Assembly (NCBI RefSeq): GCF_052119585.1 | Contig: NZ_JBGQOJ010000055.1 | Location: forward strand, 1 to 5,760 | DNA: 5,760 bases | From: JBGQOJ01 sp052119585 | Lineage (GTDB): Bacteria > Pseudomonadota > Alphaproteobacteria > Rhodobacterales > Rhodobacteraceae | Direction: 5' to 3' | In this document: piece by piece, positions 1 to 5,759 of the stretch | Layout: every line of letters begins with the position of its first letter | Numbering within the stretch: position 1 is the stretch's first letter | Made by a program: the position numbers and the translations under genes | Notes under the pieces: generated by a model | What the model saw: only the letters and a program-made list of their open reading frames with translations | Databases searched by the model: none | Told to the model about the DNA's origin: nothing

Positions 1-3
1 GGC

Positions 4-318
4 ATGGGCGGCGACAACAGCTTCATCGAGACCATCAATGCGCTGTTCGGCGGGGCGGTCACCACGCTGATCGGGGCATTTACCGGCCGGCTGATGTATC
101 ACTCGGGCGAGGTCAAGCTGGGCCGGCGGCGGTTCTTTGGCAAGGAGCTCTTGTGGGAGATCCCCGTTGCCATCGGCATGGCGGTCATCGGCGAGGCGGC
201 GGCGAATTACCTCGGGCTGGGCCAGCAGGTCAGCACCGGGCTTGTGGCCACGCTGGCCTACCTTGGACCGCGCGGAGCCGAGGCGCTGATCTGCAGCTGG
301 CTCGGGCGCAAGAAGTAA
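4..318 (+). CDS. Phage holin, LydA-like (holin superfamily III type)
   Basis: 104-residue membrane protein that would form lesions in the inner membrane at the end of the lytic cycle and so trigger lysis. Hydrophobic segments lie at about residues 11-31, 48-70 and 77-97, separated by a basic stretch (K38-LGRRR), and the protein ends in a positively charged tail (GRKK). The N-terminal pattern (ETINALFGGAV) and the G-P-R-G-AEAL element near residue 88 resemble the LydA/Phage_holin_3_3 family, recalled without a search. It is the first gene of the lysis cassette and the endolysin follows after 74 bases. Only three bases precede the ATG, so its ribosome binding site is not visible and a start just outside the window cannot be excluded. 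Confidence 0.8.
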   Translation: MGGDNSFIETINALFGGAVTTLIGAFTGRLMYHSGEVKLGRRRFFGKELLWEIPVAIGMAVIGEAAANYLGLGQQVSTGLVATLAYLGPRGAEALICSWLGRKK

Positions 319-347
319 CCCCGCATCAATTCGAACGAGATCACACA

Positions 348-368
348 CGCCGCCTATCCCGGGCGGCG
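348..368 (+). other. GC-rich RNA hairpin between holin and endolysin genes
   Basis: CGCCGCC (348-354) and GGCGGCG (362-368) form a perfect 7-bp inverted repeat around a 7-base loop (TATCCCG). It begins 29 bases after the holin stop and ends 13 bases before the endolysin Shine-Dalgarno. No clean T-tract follows (only TTCCTTT), so it is not a standard intrinsic terminator. It could be an intercistronic stabiliser or attenuator of endolysin expression. That role is inference. Confidence 0.45.
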
Positions 369-381
369 GTTCCTTTGGCAT

Positions 382-388
382 GGGAGAG
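382..388 (+). promoter_or_regulatory. Shine-Dalgarno that sets the endolysin start
   Basis: GGGAGAG lies 4 bases upstream of the ATG at 393. It supports this start over the upstream in-frame ATG at 153, which would place most of the extension inside the holin gene in another frame. Confidence 0.6.
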
Positions 389-392
389 CCAC

Positions 393-1370
393 ATGACGCC
401 CTATGATACCGCCCGCACCTATATCGGCACGACCGAAGGCCCGGGCCCTACGGACAATCCGAAGATCCTCGAGATGTATGCCACCATCGGTCAGGACCGG
501 GTCGAACATGATGATGTGGCCTGGTGCGCGGCCTTTGTCGGGCATTGCCTCGAGCAGGCCGGCCTCCGCTCGACGCGGAAACTGACGGCGCGGTCCTATC
601 TGGAGTGGGGCGTGCCGCTGGAACTGGCGGAGGCGCAAGAGGGCGACATCGTCGTGTTCCGGCGGGGCAGCTCGTCCTGGCAGGGCCATGTCGGCTTCTT
701 TGTCGCGCAATCCGGCCAGATGATCGAGGTGCTGGGCGGCAATCAGGGCGACGCGGTCAATATCAAGCGCTATGCGGCGTCAAAACTGCTCGGTGTGCGC
801 CGGGCCGGGACTGTCGCCCCCCGCGTGACGATGAGCACAGCGCAGGTGCAGACGGCGCTCGACGGGCTGGGCTATCACGAGGTCGGCCACGCGGACGGCA
901 TCCTGGGCAGCCGCACCCGCGGCGCGATCCTGGCCTTCCGCGCCGATCATGACCTGCCGCTGGTGCCAATCATTGACGCGGCACTTGTAGACGCGCTGGC
1001 CCGCGCCCCGCGCCGCGCCGTGTCGCCCGAGCGGGCCGCAGGCATGCCCGAGGGCTCGCGGATCGTAACGGCGGCCAATGCCCAGATCGGCCTCGGGGCG
1101 ATCGGCGTCGCGGGATCCGTTGCCGGTCAGATCACGCCGGCGCTGGACCAGATCGAGGCGGCACAGGGCATTGCCGCCCGCGCGCTGGTCCTGTTCGGCC
1201 TTGAGGGCGCGCTACCCGCCCTCTTGCCCTGGATCGGGGCGGCGCTGTTTGTCGGTGTAATAATTTATGCGGTGCGGGCGCGAGCAGCGCGGATCGAGGA
1301 TTACCGGACCGGTCGCAGCCCGGGTTCGGGCGGGGGGTCAGTAAGATGGTCGCGTTTTGTCTATCGCTGA
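393..1370 (+). CDS. Endolysin: NlpC/P60-CHAP-like (TIGR02594 type) peptidase with peptidoglycan-binding region and C-terminal membrane helix
   Basis: 325 residues. It is predicted to cleave peptidoglycan peptide cross-links or stems during lysis. Residues 1-137 resemble the TIGR02594/CHAP-like cysteine peptidases: DVAWCAAFVGHCLEQAG places the likely nucleophile at Cys45, GHVGFF gives His99, and GGNQG gives a possible third residue at Asn117. Residues about 145-206 look like a peptidoglycan_binding_1 module (QTALDGLGYHEVGHADGILG, then RGAILAFR). Residues about 224-250 are Gly/Ala-rich and helical. Residues about 270-294 (ALPALLPWIGAALFVGVIIY) are a transmembrane helix followed by a basic tail (RARAAR), which would leave the enzyme tethered to the inner membrane. 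No N-terminal signal peptide is visible. The start is chosen by the Shine-Dalgarno at 382-388. The 3' end overlaps the next gene by 25 bases, which suggests coupled translation. Family is fairly sure; the exact bond cleaved is not known. Confidence 0.82.
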   Translation: MTPYDTARTYIGTTEGPGPTDNPKILEMYATIGQDRVEHDDVAWCAAFVGHCLEQAGLRSTRKLTARSYLEWGVPLELAEAQEGDIVVFRRGSSSWQGHVGFFVAQSGQMIEVLGGNQGDAVNIKRYAASKLLGVRRAGTVAPRVTMSTAQVQTALDGLGYHEVGHADGILGSRTRGAILAFRADHDLPLVPIIDAALVDALARAPRRAVSPERAAGMPEGSRIVTAANAQIGLGAIGVAGSVAGQITPALDQIEAAQGIAARALVLFGLEGALPALLPWIGAALFVGVIIYAVRARAARIEDYRTGRSPGSGGGSVRWSRFVYR

Positions 1371-1624
1371 TCCCGGCGTTCGGCCGGCGCCTTGCCCTCG
1401 CGGGCGCGCTCCTGCTTGCGGCGATCGTCGCGCTCTACACCCTGTGGCGCAGCGGTCGGGCGGCGGGCGCGTCGGCCTATGCCGCGCGCCGCACCGAGGC
1501 CCGCATCCGCAACATGATCATAGCAAAGGAAACCCGCCATGAGGTGGACACCACAAGCGATGCTGATCTCGATCGCCGTCTTGACCGCTGGATGCGCGAC
1601 GGGCCTCCGCCAGCTTCCAAGTGA
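1346..1624 (+). CDS. Inner-membrane spanin (i-spanin, Rz-like)
   Basis: 92 residues with a single N-terminal transmembrane helix (about 16-34, RLALAGALLLAAIVALYTLW). A charged, predicted helical region follows (about 35-83, RRTEARIRN ... DLDRRLDRWMRDG), with the layout of phage Rz proteins: anchored in the inner membrane with a periplasmic coiled helix that reaches the outer-membrane partner. The D-x-D-L-D-R-R-L-x-R-W-x-R-D-G ending resembles alphaproteobacterial phage Rz-like proteins. The start overlaps the endolysin by 25 bases and has a G-run (1332-1336) as a weak ribosome binding site. The Rz1-like lipoprotein begins inside this gene in another frame, which is the strongest support for the call. 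Identity is inferred from topology and position, since spanins diverge strongly in sequence. Confidence 0.72.
   Translation: MVAFCLSLIPAFGRRLALAGALLLAAIVALYTLWRSGRAAGASAYAARRTEARIRNMIIAKETRHEVDTTSDADLDRRLDRWMRDGPPPASK
1525..1530 (+). promoter_or_regulatory. Shine-Dalgarno for the Rz1-like gene
   Basis: AAAGGA lies 8 bases upstream of the ATG at 1539, within the i-spanin coding sequence. It supports independent initiation of the embedded reading frame. Confidence 0.5.
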
Positions 1625-1742
1625 CTGTGATTGGGCCGATCCAATCCGGCCGTCGCGCGATGATGTGCTGAGCCCCGGCACCGCGCGCCAGATCCTCGCC
1701 CATAACGAAACCGGCGCGCGGATCTGCGGGTGGCGGCCGTAA
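1539..1742 (+). CDS. Outer-membrane spanin lipoprotein (o-spanin, Rz1-like)
   Basis: 67 residues. The N-terminus is a lipoprotein signal: a short start (MRWTPQ), a hydrophobic stretch (residues 7-15) and a lipobox-like LTAG-C with the lipidated cysteine at residue 19, which gives a mature protein of 49 residues. Position -3 is Thr rather than Leu, so the box is slightly atypical. The mature part (CDWADPIRPSRDDVLSPGTA, then RQILAHN, then ICGW) matches a pattern I associate with Rz1-like phage proteins of alphaproteobacteria. It carries two more cysteines (30 and 63) that could pair. In the outer membrane it would bind the Rz-like protein and help fuse or disrupt the outer membrane at the last lysis step. 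The gene starts 86 bases before the end of the Rz-like gene, in a different frame, and extends 118 bases beyond it. Confidence 0.78.
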   Translation: MRWTPQAMLISIAVLTAGCATGLRQLPSDCDWADPIRPSRDDVLSPGTARQILAHNETGARICGWRP

Positions 1743-1844
1743 GCCGTGACCCTGGTTGAGGGGCCTGCCATCCAGACCCACTATCAATAGCGCCCTTGAT
1801 GGCGGCCCACTCCGATCCCGCGCCGTTGAGATCGGTCAACCCGT

Positions 1845-1873
1845 CTCATCTCCAACAGTCCCGCTCAGATGAG
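1845..1873 (+). repeat. Inverted repeat upstream of the tail fibre gene
   Basis: CTCATCT (1845-1851) pairs perfectly with AGATGAG (1867-1873) across a 15-base loop. It ends 9 bases before the AGGAGG of the tail fibre gene, within the 150-base gap 1743-1892. No T-tract follows. It may be an mRNA structure or protein site, or it may be chance. I see no convincing promoter or gene elsewhere in the gap. Confidence 0.3.
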
Positions 1874-1882
1874 CCCATGAAC

Positions 1883-1888
1883 AGGAGG
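1883..1888 (+). promoter_or_regulatory. Perfect Shine-Dalgarno of the tail fibre gene
   Basis: AGGAGG sits 4 bases before the ATG at 1893. It is the strongest ribosome binding site in the phage part of the window, consistent with high late expression of a structural protein, and it fixes the start. Confidence 0.7.
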
Positions 1889-1892
1889 CCAT

Positions 1893-2912
1893 ATGGCTAT
1901 CAGGATGAAGCGCTCGGCCGTGCCGGCCAAGGTGCCGACCACCGCCCAGATCGAGCTCGGCGAGCTTGCCGTCAACACCTATGACGGCAAGCTCTATATG
2001 AAGAAAAACGATGGCACTGACGCCATTGTCGAGATCACGCGGGCAGCGGCGACCCAGGCCGAAGCCGAAGCAGGCACCGACACCATCAAGGTCATGACGG
2101 CCCAGCGGGTAAAGCAGGCGATCTTCACGTTCAGCCCGCCCCCCGTGGTGATCGAATATCTGGTCGTGGCGGGCGGCGGGTCGGGCGGCGGCGCCTACTA
2201 TGCAGGGGGCGGCGGTGGCGGTGGGGTGCTTGCAGGATCACTCACCCTGCTCGCGGGGGAGGCCCTCTCCGCCGTGGTCGGCGCGGGTGGCGCGGCCCCT
2301 CTGCCCTTGGGCGGCGTCGGGACCCGTGGCGGGAACTCCAGCCTCGCCACAGTGGTTGCCACCGGGGGCGGCTATGGTGGCTCTTACACCGGGGCAGCGC
2401 CCGCAAGCGGCGGGTCGGGCGGCGGCGGCTCTCTCTACCAGTATTCCGCCGGTAGCTTTGGTGCGGGGATCGCCGGACAGGGCAAAAACGGGTCAATCGG
2501 GGCAAACAACTCGGGCGGCGGCGGTGGAGGCGGCGCAACTGTCGCGGGCGGTGCCAGCTCTGCCGGTCGAGGCGGCACGGGGGGCGCCGGGTTTACCTCG
2601 GACATCTCCGGCACCCCCCAGGTCTATGGGTCCGGCGGTGGTGGCGCGTCCTACACCTCCACACTTCCCGGCCTTGCGGGGGACAACGCGGGCACCGGCG
2701 GGTACAGTCCTGCAGGGGCTGCAACAAGTGGCGTCGACGGGTTCGGTGGTGGCGGTGGCGGACAGCGCAACGATGATGATTCCGGGTCCGGTGGCAGTGG
2801 CGTGGTCATTGCGCGCTACCCCGGTCCTCCCACCCTGACGGGCGGCACGATCACCGAAGTCGGCGGCTACACGATCCACACATTCCTGTCCTCCGGGACG
2901 CTTGCCTACTGA
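1893..2912 (+). CDS. Glycine-rich phage tail fibre / receptor-binding protein
   Basis: 339 residues; probably a virion adhesin at the tail tip that contacts the host surface. Residues 1-48 (KVPTTAQIELGELAVNTYDG, then KLYMKKNDG) resemble the short N-terminal module of many phage fibres, related to the Mtd N-terminal domain. Residues about 50-77 (ATQAEAEAGTDTIKVMTAQR) match a linker recurrent in fibres, TQAEAEAGTD...VMTxxR. Residue 88 onward (IEYLVVAGGGSGGG) opens a long low-complexity region to about residue 305, rich in GGG, GGGG and G-S/A-G stretches, like the glycine-rich domain of fibre and adhesin proteins. The end (about 302-339) is ordered again: SGVVIARYPG followed by a Gly/Thr segment closing with TIHTFLSSGTLAY, a common terminus for this domain class. 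No cysteine is seen. The partner downstream is probably translated with it. Specificity for a receptor cannot be read from sequence. Confidence 0.8.
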   Translation: MAIRMKRSAVPAKVPTTAQIELGELAVNTYDGKLYMKKNDGTDAIVEITRAAATQAEAEAGTDTIKVMTAQRVKQAIFTFSPPPVVIEYLVVAGGGSGGGAYYAGGGGGGGVLAGSLTLLAGEALSAVVGAGGAAPLPLGGVGTRGGNSSLATVVATGGGYGGSYTGAAPASGGSGGGGSLYQYSAGSFGAGIAGQGKNGSIGANNSGGGGGGGATVAGGASSAGRGGTGGAGFTSDISGTPQVYGSGGGGASYTSTLPGLAGDNAGTGGYSPAGAATSGVDGFGGGGGGQRNDDDSGSGGSGVVIARYPGPPTLTGGTITEVGGYTIHTFLSSGTLAY

Positions 2913-2924
2913 CGGGGGCCCGTA

Positions 2925-3368
2925 ATGGCAAAATTTGCACAAATCGACGGCACACTGGTTACAAATGTGATCCTCGCCGATGCCGCGCACGTCGCCACTC
3001 TGAAGGGCGTCTGGGTGGAAGAAACCGGGTCCACCGGCCTGGCCCGCGTCGGCATGGCCTATGCCCCGGACACAGGGACATTCCAGGCGGACGCCCCCTA
3101 TATGGAGGCGGACCACCTGCACGACTTGCGAAAAACCATGGTCTGCTCCCGCCTGCAAGGGCGCCTCGTGCTCGGCCCGGACACCTGTGCCGCCCTCGAT
3201 GCAATGGCCGAGGATCCCGACACGCTCTGGGCGATGCGCGAGACGATCAAGAACGCGGGCGACTGGCGGCGCCTGAGCCCGTCCATGGACGAATTGGGTT
3301 ACCTGCTGGGATACTCGCACGAGGCCATGGACGCGCTGTTCGGGCAAGCCATGGCGATGCAGGTGTGA
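2925..3368 (+). CDS. Tail-fibre-associated phage protein of unknown function
   Basis: 147 residues. It starts 12 bases after the tail fibre stop, so the two are probably co-transcribed and functionally linked, possibly as an accessory or assembly factor for the fibre. The N-terminal part (residues 1-60: FAQIDGTLVTNVILAD, GVWVEETG, Y46-A-P, F53-Q-A) resembles a small module found in many phage tail proteins, pattern xxNVIxAD...WVE...G..Y. The C-terminal part (about 65-147) is predicted helical and includes RLVLGPDTC, LWAMRETIKNAGDWRRLSP and ELGYLLGYSHEAMDALF. That region resembles small proteins located next to Rhodobacteraceae phage fibre genes. I do not recognise a catalytic motif, so the assembly role is inference from position. 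The ribosome binding site is weak (GGGGG at 2914-2918). This is the last phage-like gene before the composition change. Confidence 0.6.
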   Translation: MAKFAQIDGTLVTNVILADAAHVATLKGVWVEETGSTGLARVGMAYAPDTGTFQADAPYMEADHLHDLRKTMVCSRLQGRLVLGPDTCAALDAMAEDPDTLWAMRETIKNAGDWRRLSPSMDELGYLLGYSHEAMDALFGQAMAMQV

Positions 3369-3502
3369 TGCGCTAATAGTTTTGGACTGACCAGATTGGA
3401 CCTAGCGGGTTTTCGTTCCGGTCATTTGAGAGCAATACTCGCCATCAAGGAGACTGGAGACGGTAGCGATAGACAGTGACTAATTCTTGCGCAGTCTGCA
3501 AA

Positions 3503-3529
3503 GCCGCCAGCCGCCAGCCGCCAGCCGCC
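3503..3529 (+). repeat. 7-bp tandem repeat (GCCGCCA)n
   Basis: Three exact copies of GCCGCCA (3503-3509, 3510-3516, 3517-3523) are followed by six bases of a fourth (3524-3529). The unit is not a multiple of three, so a change in copy number would shift any reading frame through it. It lies directly upstream of the protein remnant at 3531-3663 and in the same open frame, which runs from 3480. Confidence 0.75.
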
Positions 3530-3530
3530 T

Positions 3531-3663
3531 AAAGCCCTCGGCGAGAAATGTGGAATGGACTGCGAAGACACCATCGCCGTCGATCTGCGCGGGAATGTCA
3601 TGACCTGCCAAAACACTGGTGCCAAGGGGGCGCATAAGATTCGGCCATGTCGCCGACTTTGAT
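3531..3663 (+). pseudogene. Remnant of a SPASM-domain (radical SAM type) protein, frameshifted
   Basis: The + frame starting at 3531 reads KALGEKCGMDCEDTIAV and then DLRGNVMTCQNTGAKGAHKI. Moving one base forward at about 3642 continues it as GHVADFD. The pattern K-C-x-M-D...AVDLxGNVxTCQN...HKIGHVxDFD resembles the cysteine-bearing C-terminal SPASM region of radical SAM enzymes, which binds auxiliary iron-sulfur clusters. A further frame change would be needed to reach a possible GHW...R...C segment (about 3707-3745). No start codon or radical SAM CxxxCxxC core is visible, and a stop lies at 3477-3479, so only a broken fragment is present. The one-base offset suggests decay rather than an active gene. 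Family assignment is from memory of the motif and is uncertain; what is directly visible is the conserved-looking peptide split across two frames. Confidence 0.4.
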
Positions 3664-3890
3664 AGCAGATCGTGTTCGACGCCCCGAGCGCGATTGCCTG
3701 GTGAGCGGGCATTGGGACTTCTCTCAACGCTCAGTTGGATATTGCAGAAAGGATACTGTCGGTTCCGCGACTTGCTGATTGCCATATAGCCGTAAGAGCT
3801 AGAGCCGTCGCAACTTCTCCTTTTTTGCCAAGCACTTGTGCCACTTACTGAGAAGTGATAACGTACAAAACAAAGGGGCTATTTGGCAAA

Positions 3891-5759
3891 ATGACGTTAC
3901 GGATATTGTCGGGGACGCCCAATAGAGAAACGCGCAATGCAGAGCTGTTGAGGGACGCACTTATAGCAAGCGAACCGCGCTTAGATCATCCAGACATCAC
4001 CGCGGACATCTTGTGCAGCCTTTCCTTACCTGGTCGTGAGATAGACCTTGTGTTGCTCTATCACGACGCGCGGGATGAGAGACTTCATCTCAAAACGCCG
4101 GAAGGTACGCCGATCCACTCTTTTGTGTTGGTGATCGAGGTAAAGCAGCATTCGCCTGACTTGATCCGCTTCGAAGGCCCCAGAGTTCTTGTGCGCTATG
4201 ATCAACTGTGGAGTGATGCCACATATCAATGTGACGAGCAAACTTGGGCTCTGAAGCGTTATCAGAAATCCACCTATAAGGGTAAAAATCGCCGCCAGTC
4301 CACATTTGTGCAGCGAGCGATCTGGTTCCCGCGCGCGCAAGAGTCTGCCTTTGACGGCATCCCAGCCAAGAGCAGCGTGCCCGTGCATTTCGCCGATCTC
4401 AACTGGAACGGGCTGGTCGATGGTTTCGTCACCAATAGGGGCAGCGTACGCACGCTAGTCGATCATTTTGATCATCCGACACATCACAGTATCGAGACGT
4501 TGCGCGCGCTTTTGACACACAAGGTAAGTCCGACAAGATTGGATCTGCGGCGCGTAAACGCTCTTACGCAAACCCGCTTTGACGCAGACAAGACGGCATA
4601 TATCCAAAATCTAGGAAACGGGCTTCTAATTCTGCGCGGGCGCGGTGGAACAGGTAAGACTTTTGCATTAGTCCAGGTTGCATTGCACCTTGCCAGGCAA
4701 GGAAAGCGCACCATGATGTTAACGTATAATCACGGATTAATTGCCGACATCAATCGCGCTCTTCGCTTTATCGAAAAAAAAGACCTAACGTTGAACCCAT
4801 TGCCGAAGTTGAAAACTCGCTATGCTTTTGTGCAGGATATTTTCACACAGACTTTTGGCATGGCGGCCGAGGAGGCTGTCAAAACAATACCGGATATTGG
4901 CGCGCGCGAGGAGCGTCGCCTTTTCGATCTAATGAACTATGAAAATCCAATAGAGCACGAGTATGATTTTGTTTTGGTTGATGAGGGCCAAGACTGGGAG
5001 GAAAAGCAGCGCGATCTTATGTTCCGTCTTGTCGGTCCCGAGCATGTAGTGGTCGCAGACGGTGTAGATCAGTTCGTAGGGCAGGATCGCTGCAATTGGG
5101 ACCAAGGCGACATTCCCATTAACCGCCGCCACGGGTTGCGTGCATCGCGCCGTACAAAGGCAGCGACCTGCCAAACTGTAGCTGAGATAGCGCGTGAATT
5201 AGGTCTTTCTGATTGGGATCTTGTACCAGACCCAGACACCCATGGCGGGCGTTTCACTGTCATGATTGAACCAGACGCGCGGCGTGCTGTCGAGCGCGGA
5301 CTTGATATATTGGAAAACGACCAGCGTCAGGAAAGCACGATCAAAGCAGTTGACAATCTTATTTGCCTGCCCTCCGCAAAAATGGCGAAGGGGATCAACT
5401 TCGCTGCTCTCTTTGACGAAGCCACTGAAGTCAATGCACGTGATAGCTGGCGCGGATTTGAAGAGGAGGACCGGCGAACTTACCCGTTGAGAGACGGACA
5501 GTTGCGCGCCATCCAGTATAGTTCCTGCCGCGGTATGGAAGGCTGGACGACAGTTTGTTTGGGATTGGACGCCTTCTTTGATTTTCAGCTTAGAAATCCG
5601 CGTATTGACGCGGCAGGACTTGAAACTTCACTGCGCGCAAAGGAAGGAATATTTTGGCAAAGTAAATTTGACGAGAAGATTGCCTGCGTATTCCGGAGCG
5701 ATCCGGCCAGCGATTCCGAAAGTATCCGGCCACCCATTCCGATTTTATCCGGCCACTGA
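3891..5759 (+). CDS. NERD-like nuclease fused to SF1 (UvrD-like) helicase, 3' end truncated by an insertion sequence
   Basis: 622 codons from ATG 3891; an in-frame GTG at 3855 would add 12 residues. The N-terminal about 220 residues carry a NERD/PD-(D/E)XK-like nuclease pattern: R-E-I-D52-LVLLY, then FVLVIE83-V-K85-QH. A superfamily 1 helicase core follows: Q-motif region (RFDADKTAYI), Walker A GRGGTGKT (250-257, Lys256), Walker B/motif II DEGQD (364-368), motif III-like ADGVDQ (389-394), and a motif V-like SSCRGMEGWT (544-553). Motif VI (usually a L-T-R-A/P element) is absent. The last about 24 codons are read from insertion-sequence repeats starting near 5685, with the stop inside the third repeat. 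Such proteins act on DNA, in repair or in phage defence; which applies here is unknown. GC content is much lower than in the phage genes upstream, suggesting separate acquisition. A truncated product would probably lack helicase activity. No downstream partner is visible. Confidence 0.75.
   Translation: MTLRILSGTPNRETRNAELLRDALIASEPRLDHPDITADILCSLSLPGREIDLVLLYHDARDERLHLKTPEGTPIHSFVLVIEVKQHSPDLIRFEGPRVLVRYDQLWSDATYQCDEQTWALKRYQKSTYKGKNRRQSTFVQRAIWFPRAQESAFDGIPAKSSVPVHFADLNWNGLVDGFVTNRGSVRTLVDHFDHPTHHSIETLRALLTHKVSPTRLDLRRVNALTQTRFDADKTAYIQNLGNGLLILRGRGGTGKTFALVQVALHLARQGKRTMMLTYNHGLIADINRALRFIEKKDLTLNPLPKLKTRYAFVQDIFTQTFGMAAEEAVKTIPDIGAREERRLFDLMNYENPIEHEYDFVLVDEGQDWEEKQRDLMFRLVGPEHVVVADGVDQFVGQDRCNWDQGDIPINRRHGLRASRRTKAATCQTVAEIARELGLSDWDLVPDPDTHGGRFTVMIEPDARRAVERGLDILENDQRQESTIKAVDNLICLPSAKMAKGINFAALFDEATEVNARDSWRGFEEEDRRTYPLRDGQLRAIQYSSCRGMEGWTTVCLGLDAFFDFQLRNPRIDAAGLETSLRAKEGIFWQSKFDEKIACVFRSDPASDSESIRPPIPILSGH

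Larger units (their letters stand above)
3369..3890. other. Gap without an intact gene, at the edge of the phage block
   Basis: About 520 bases between the last phage gene and the nuclease-helicase gene. GC content drops visibly compared with the upstream genes, and stop codons interrupt all + frames. Identifiable contents are a 7-bp tandem repeat (3503-3529) and a frameshifted protein remnant (3531-3663). A short inverted repeat, CACTT (3842-3846) with AAGTG (3853-3857), lies before the helicase start. No tRNA, clear attachment site or intrinsic terminator was found by eye. It is a candidate for the right-hand junction of the prophage. Confidence 0.5.

Noticed and set aside
153..392. In-frame upstream extension of the endolysin reading frame to an ATG at 153
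   Set aside because: Most of it overlaps the holin gene in another frame and reads as Arg/Gly/Pro-rich shadow sequence. The ATG at 393 has a Shine-Dalgarno and begins the conserved domain.
1796..1984. Small + frame of 62 codons before the tail fibre gene
   Set aside because: It runs into the tail fibre coding sequence in another frame, has no recognisable domain, and its latter part is Arg-rich shadow sequence.
3371..3415. Possible terminator after the last phage gene: CGCTA (3371-3375) with TAGCG (3403-3407), followed by GGGTTTTCG
   Set aside because: A stem of only 5 bp with a 27-base loop and just four T residues is too weak to call.
3422..3785. Two overlapping - strand frames of 101 codons each in the gap
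   Set aside because: They lie antisense to the SPASM-like remnant and the 7-bp repeat, have no domain or convincing start signal, and look like shadow frames.
3836..3864. Promoter TTGTGC - 17 bp - TAACGT ahead of the helicase gene
   Set aside because: The -10 matches the consensus at only about half its positions. It is mentioned as weak support for the start choice but not annotated.
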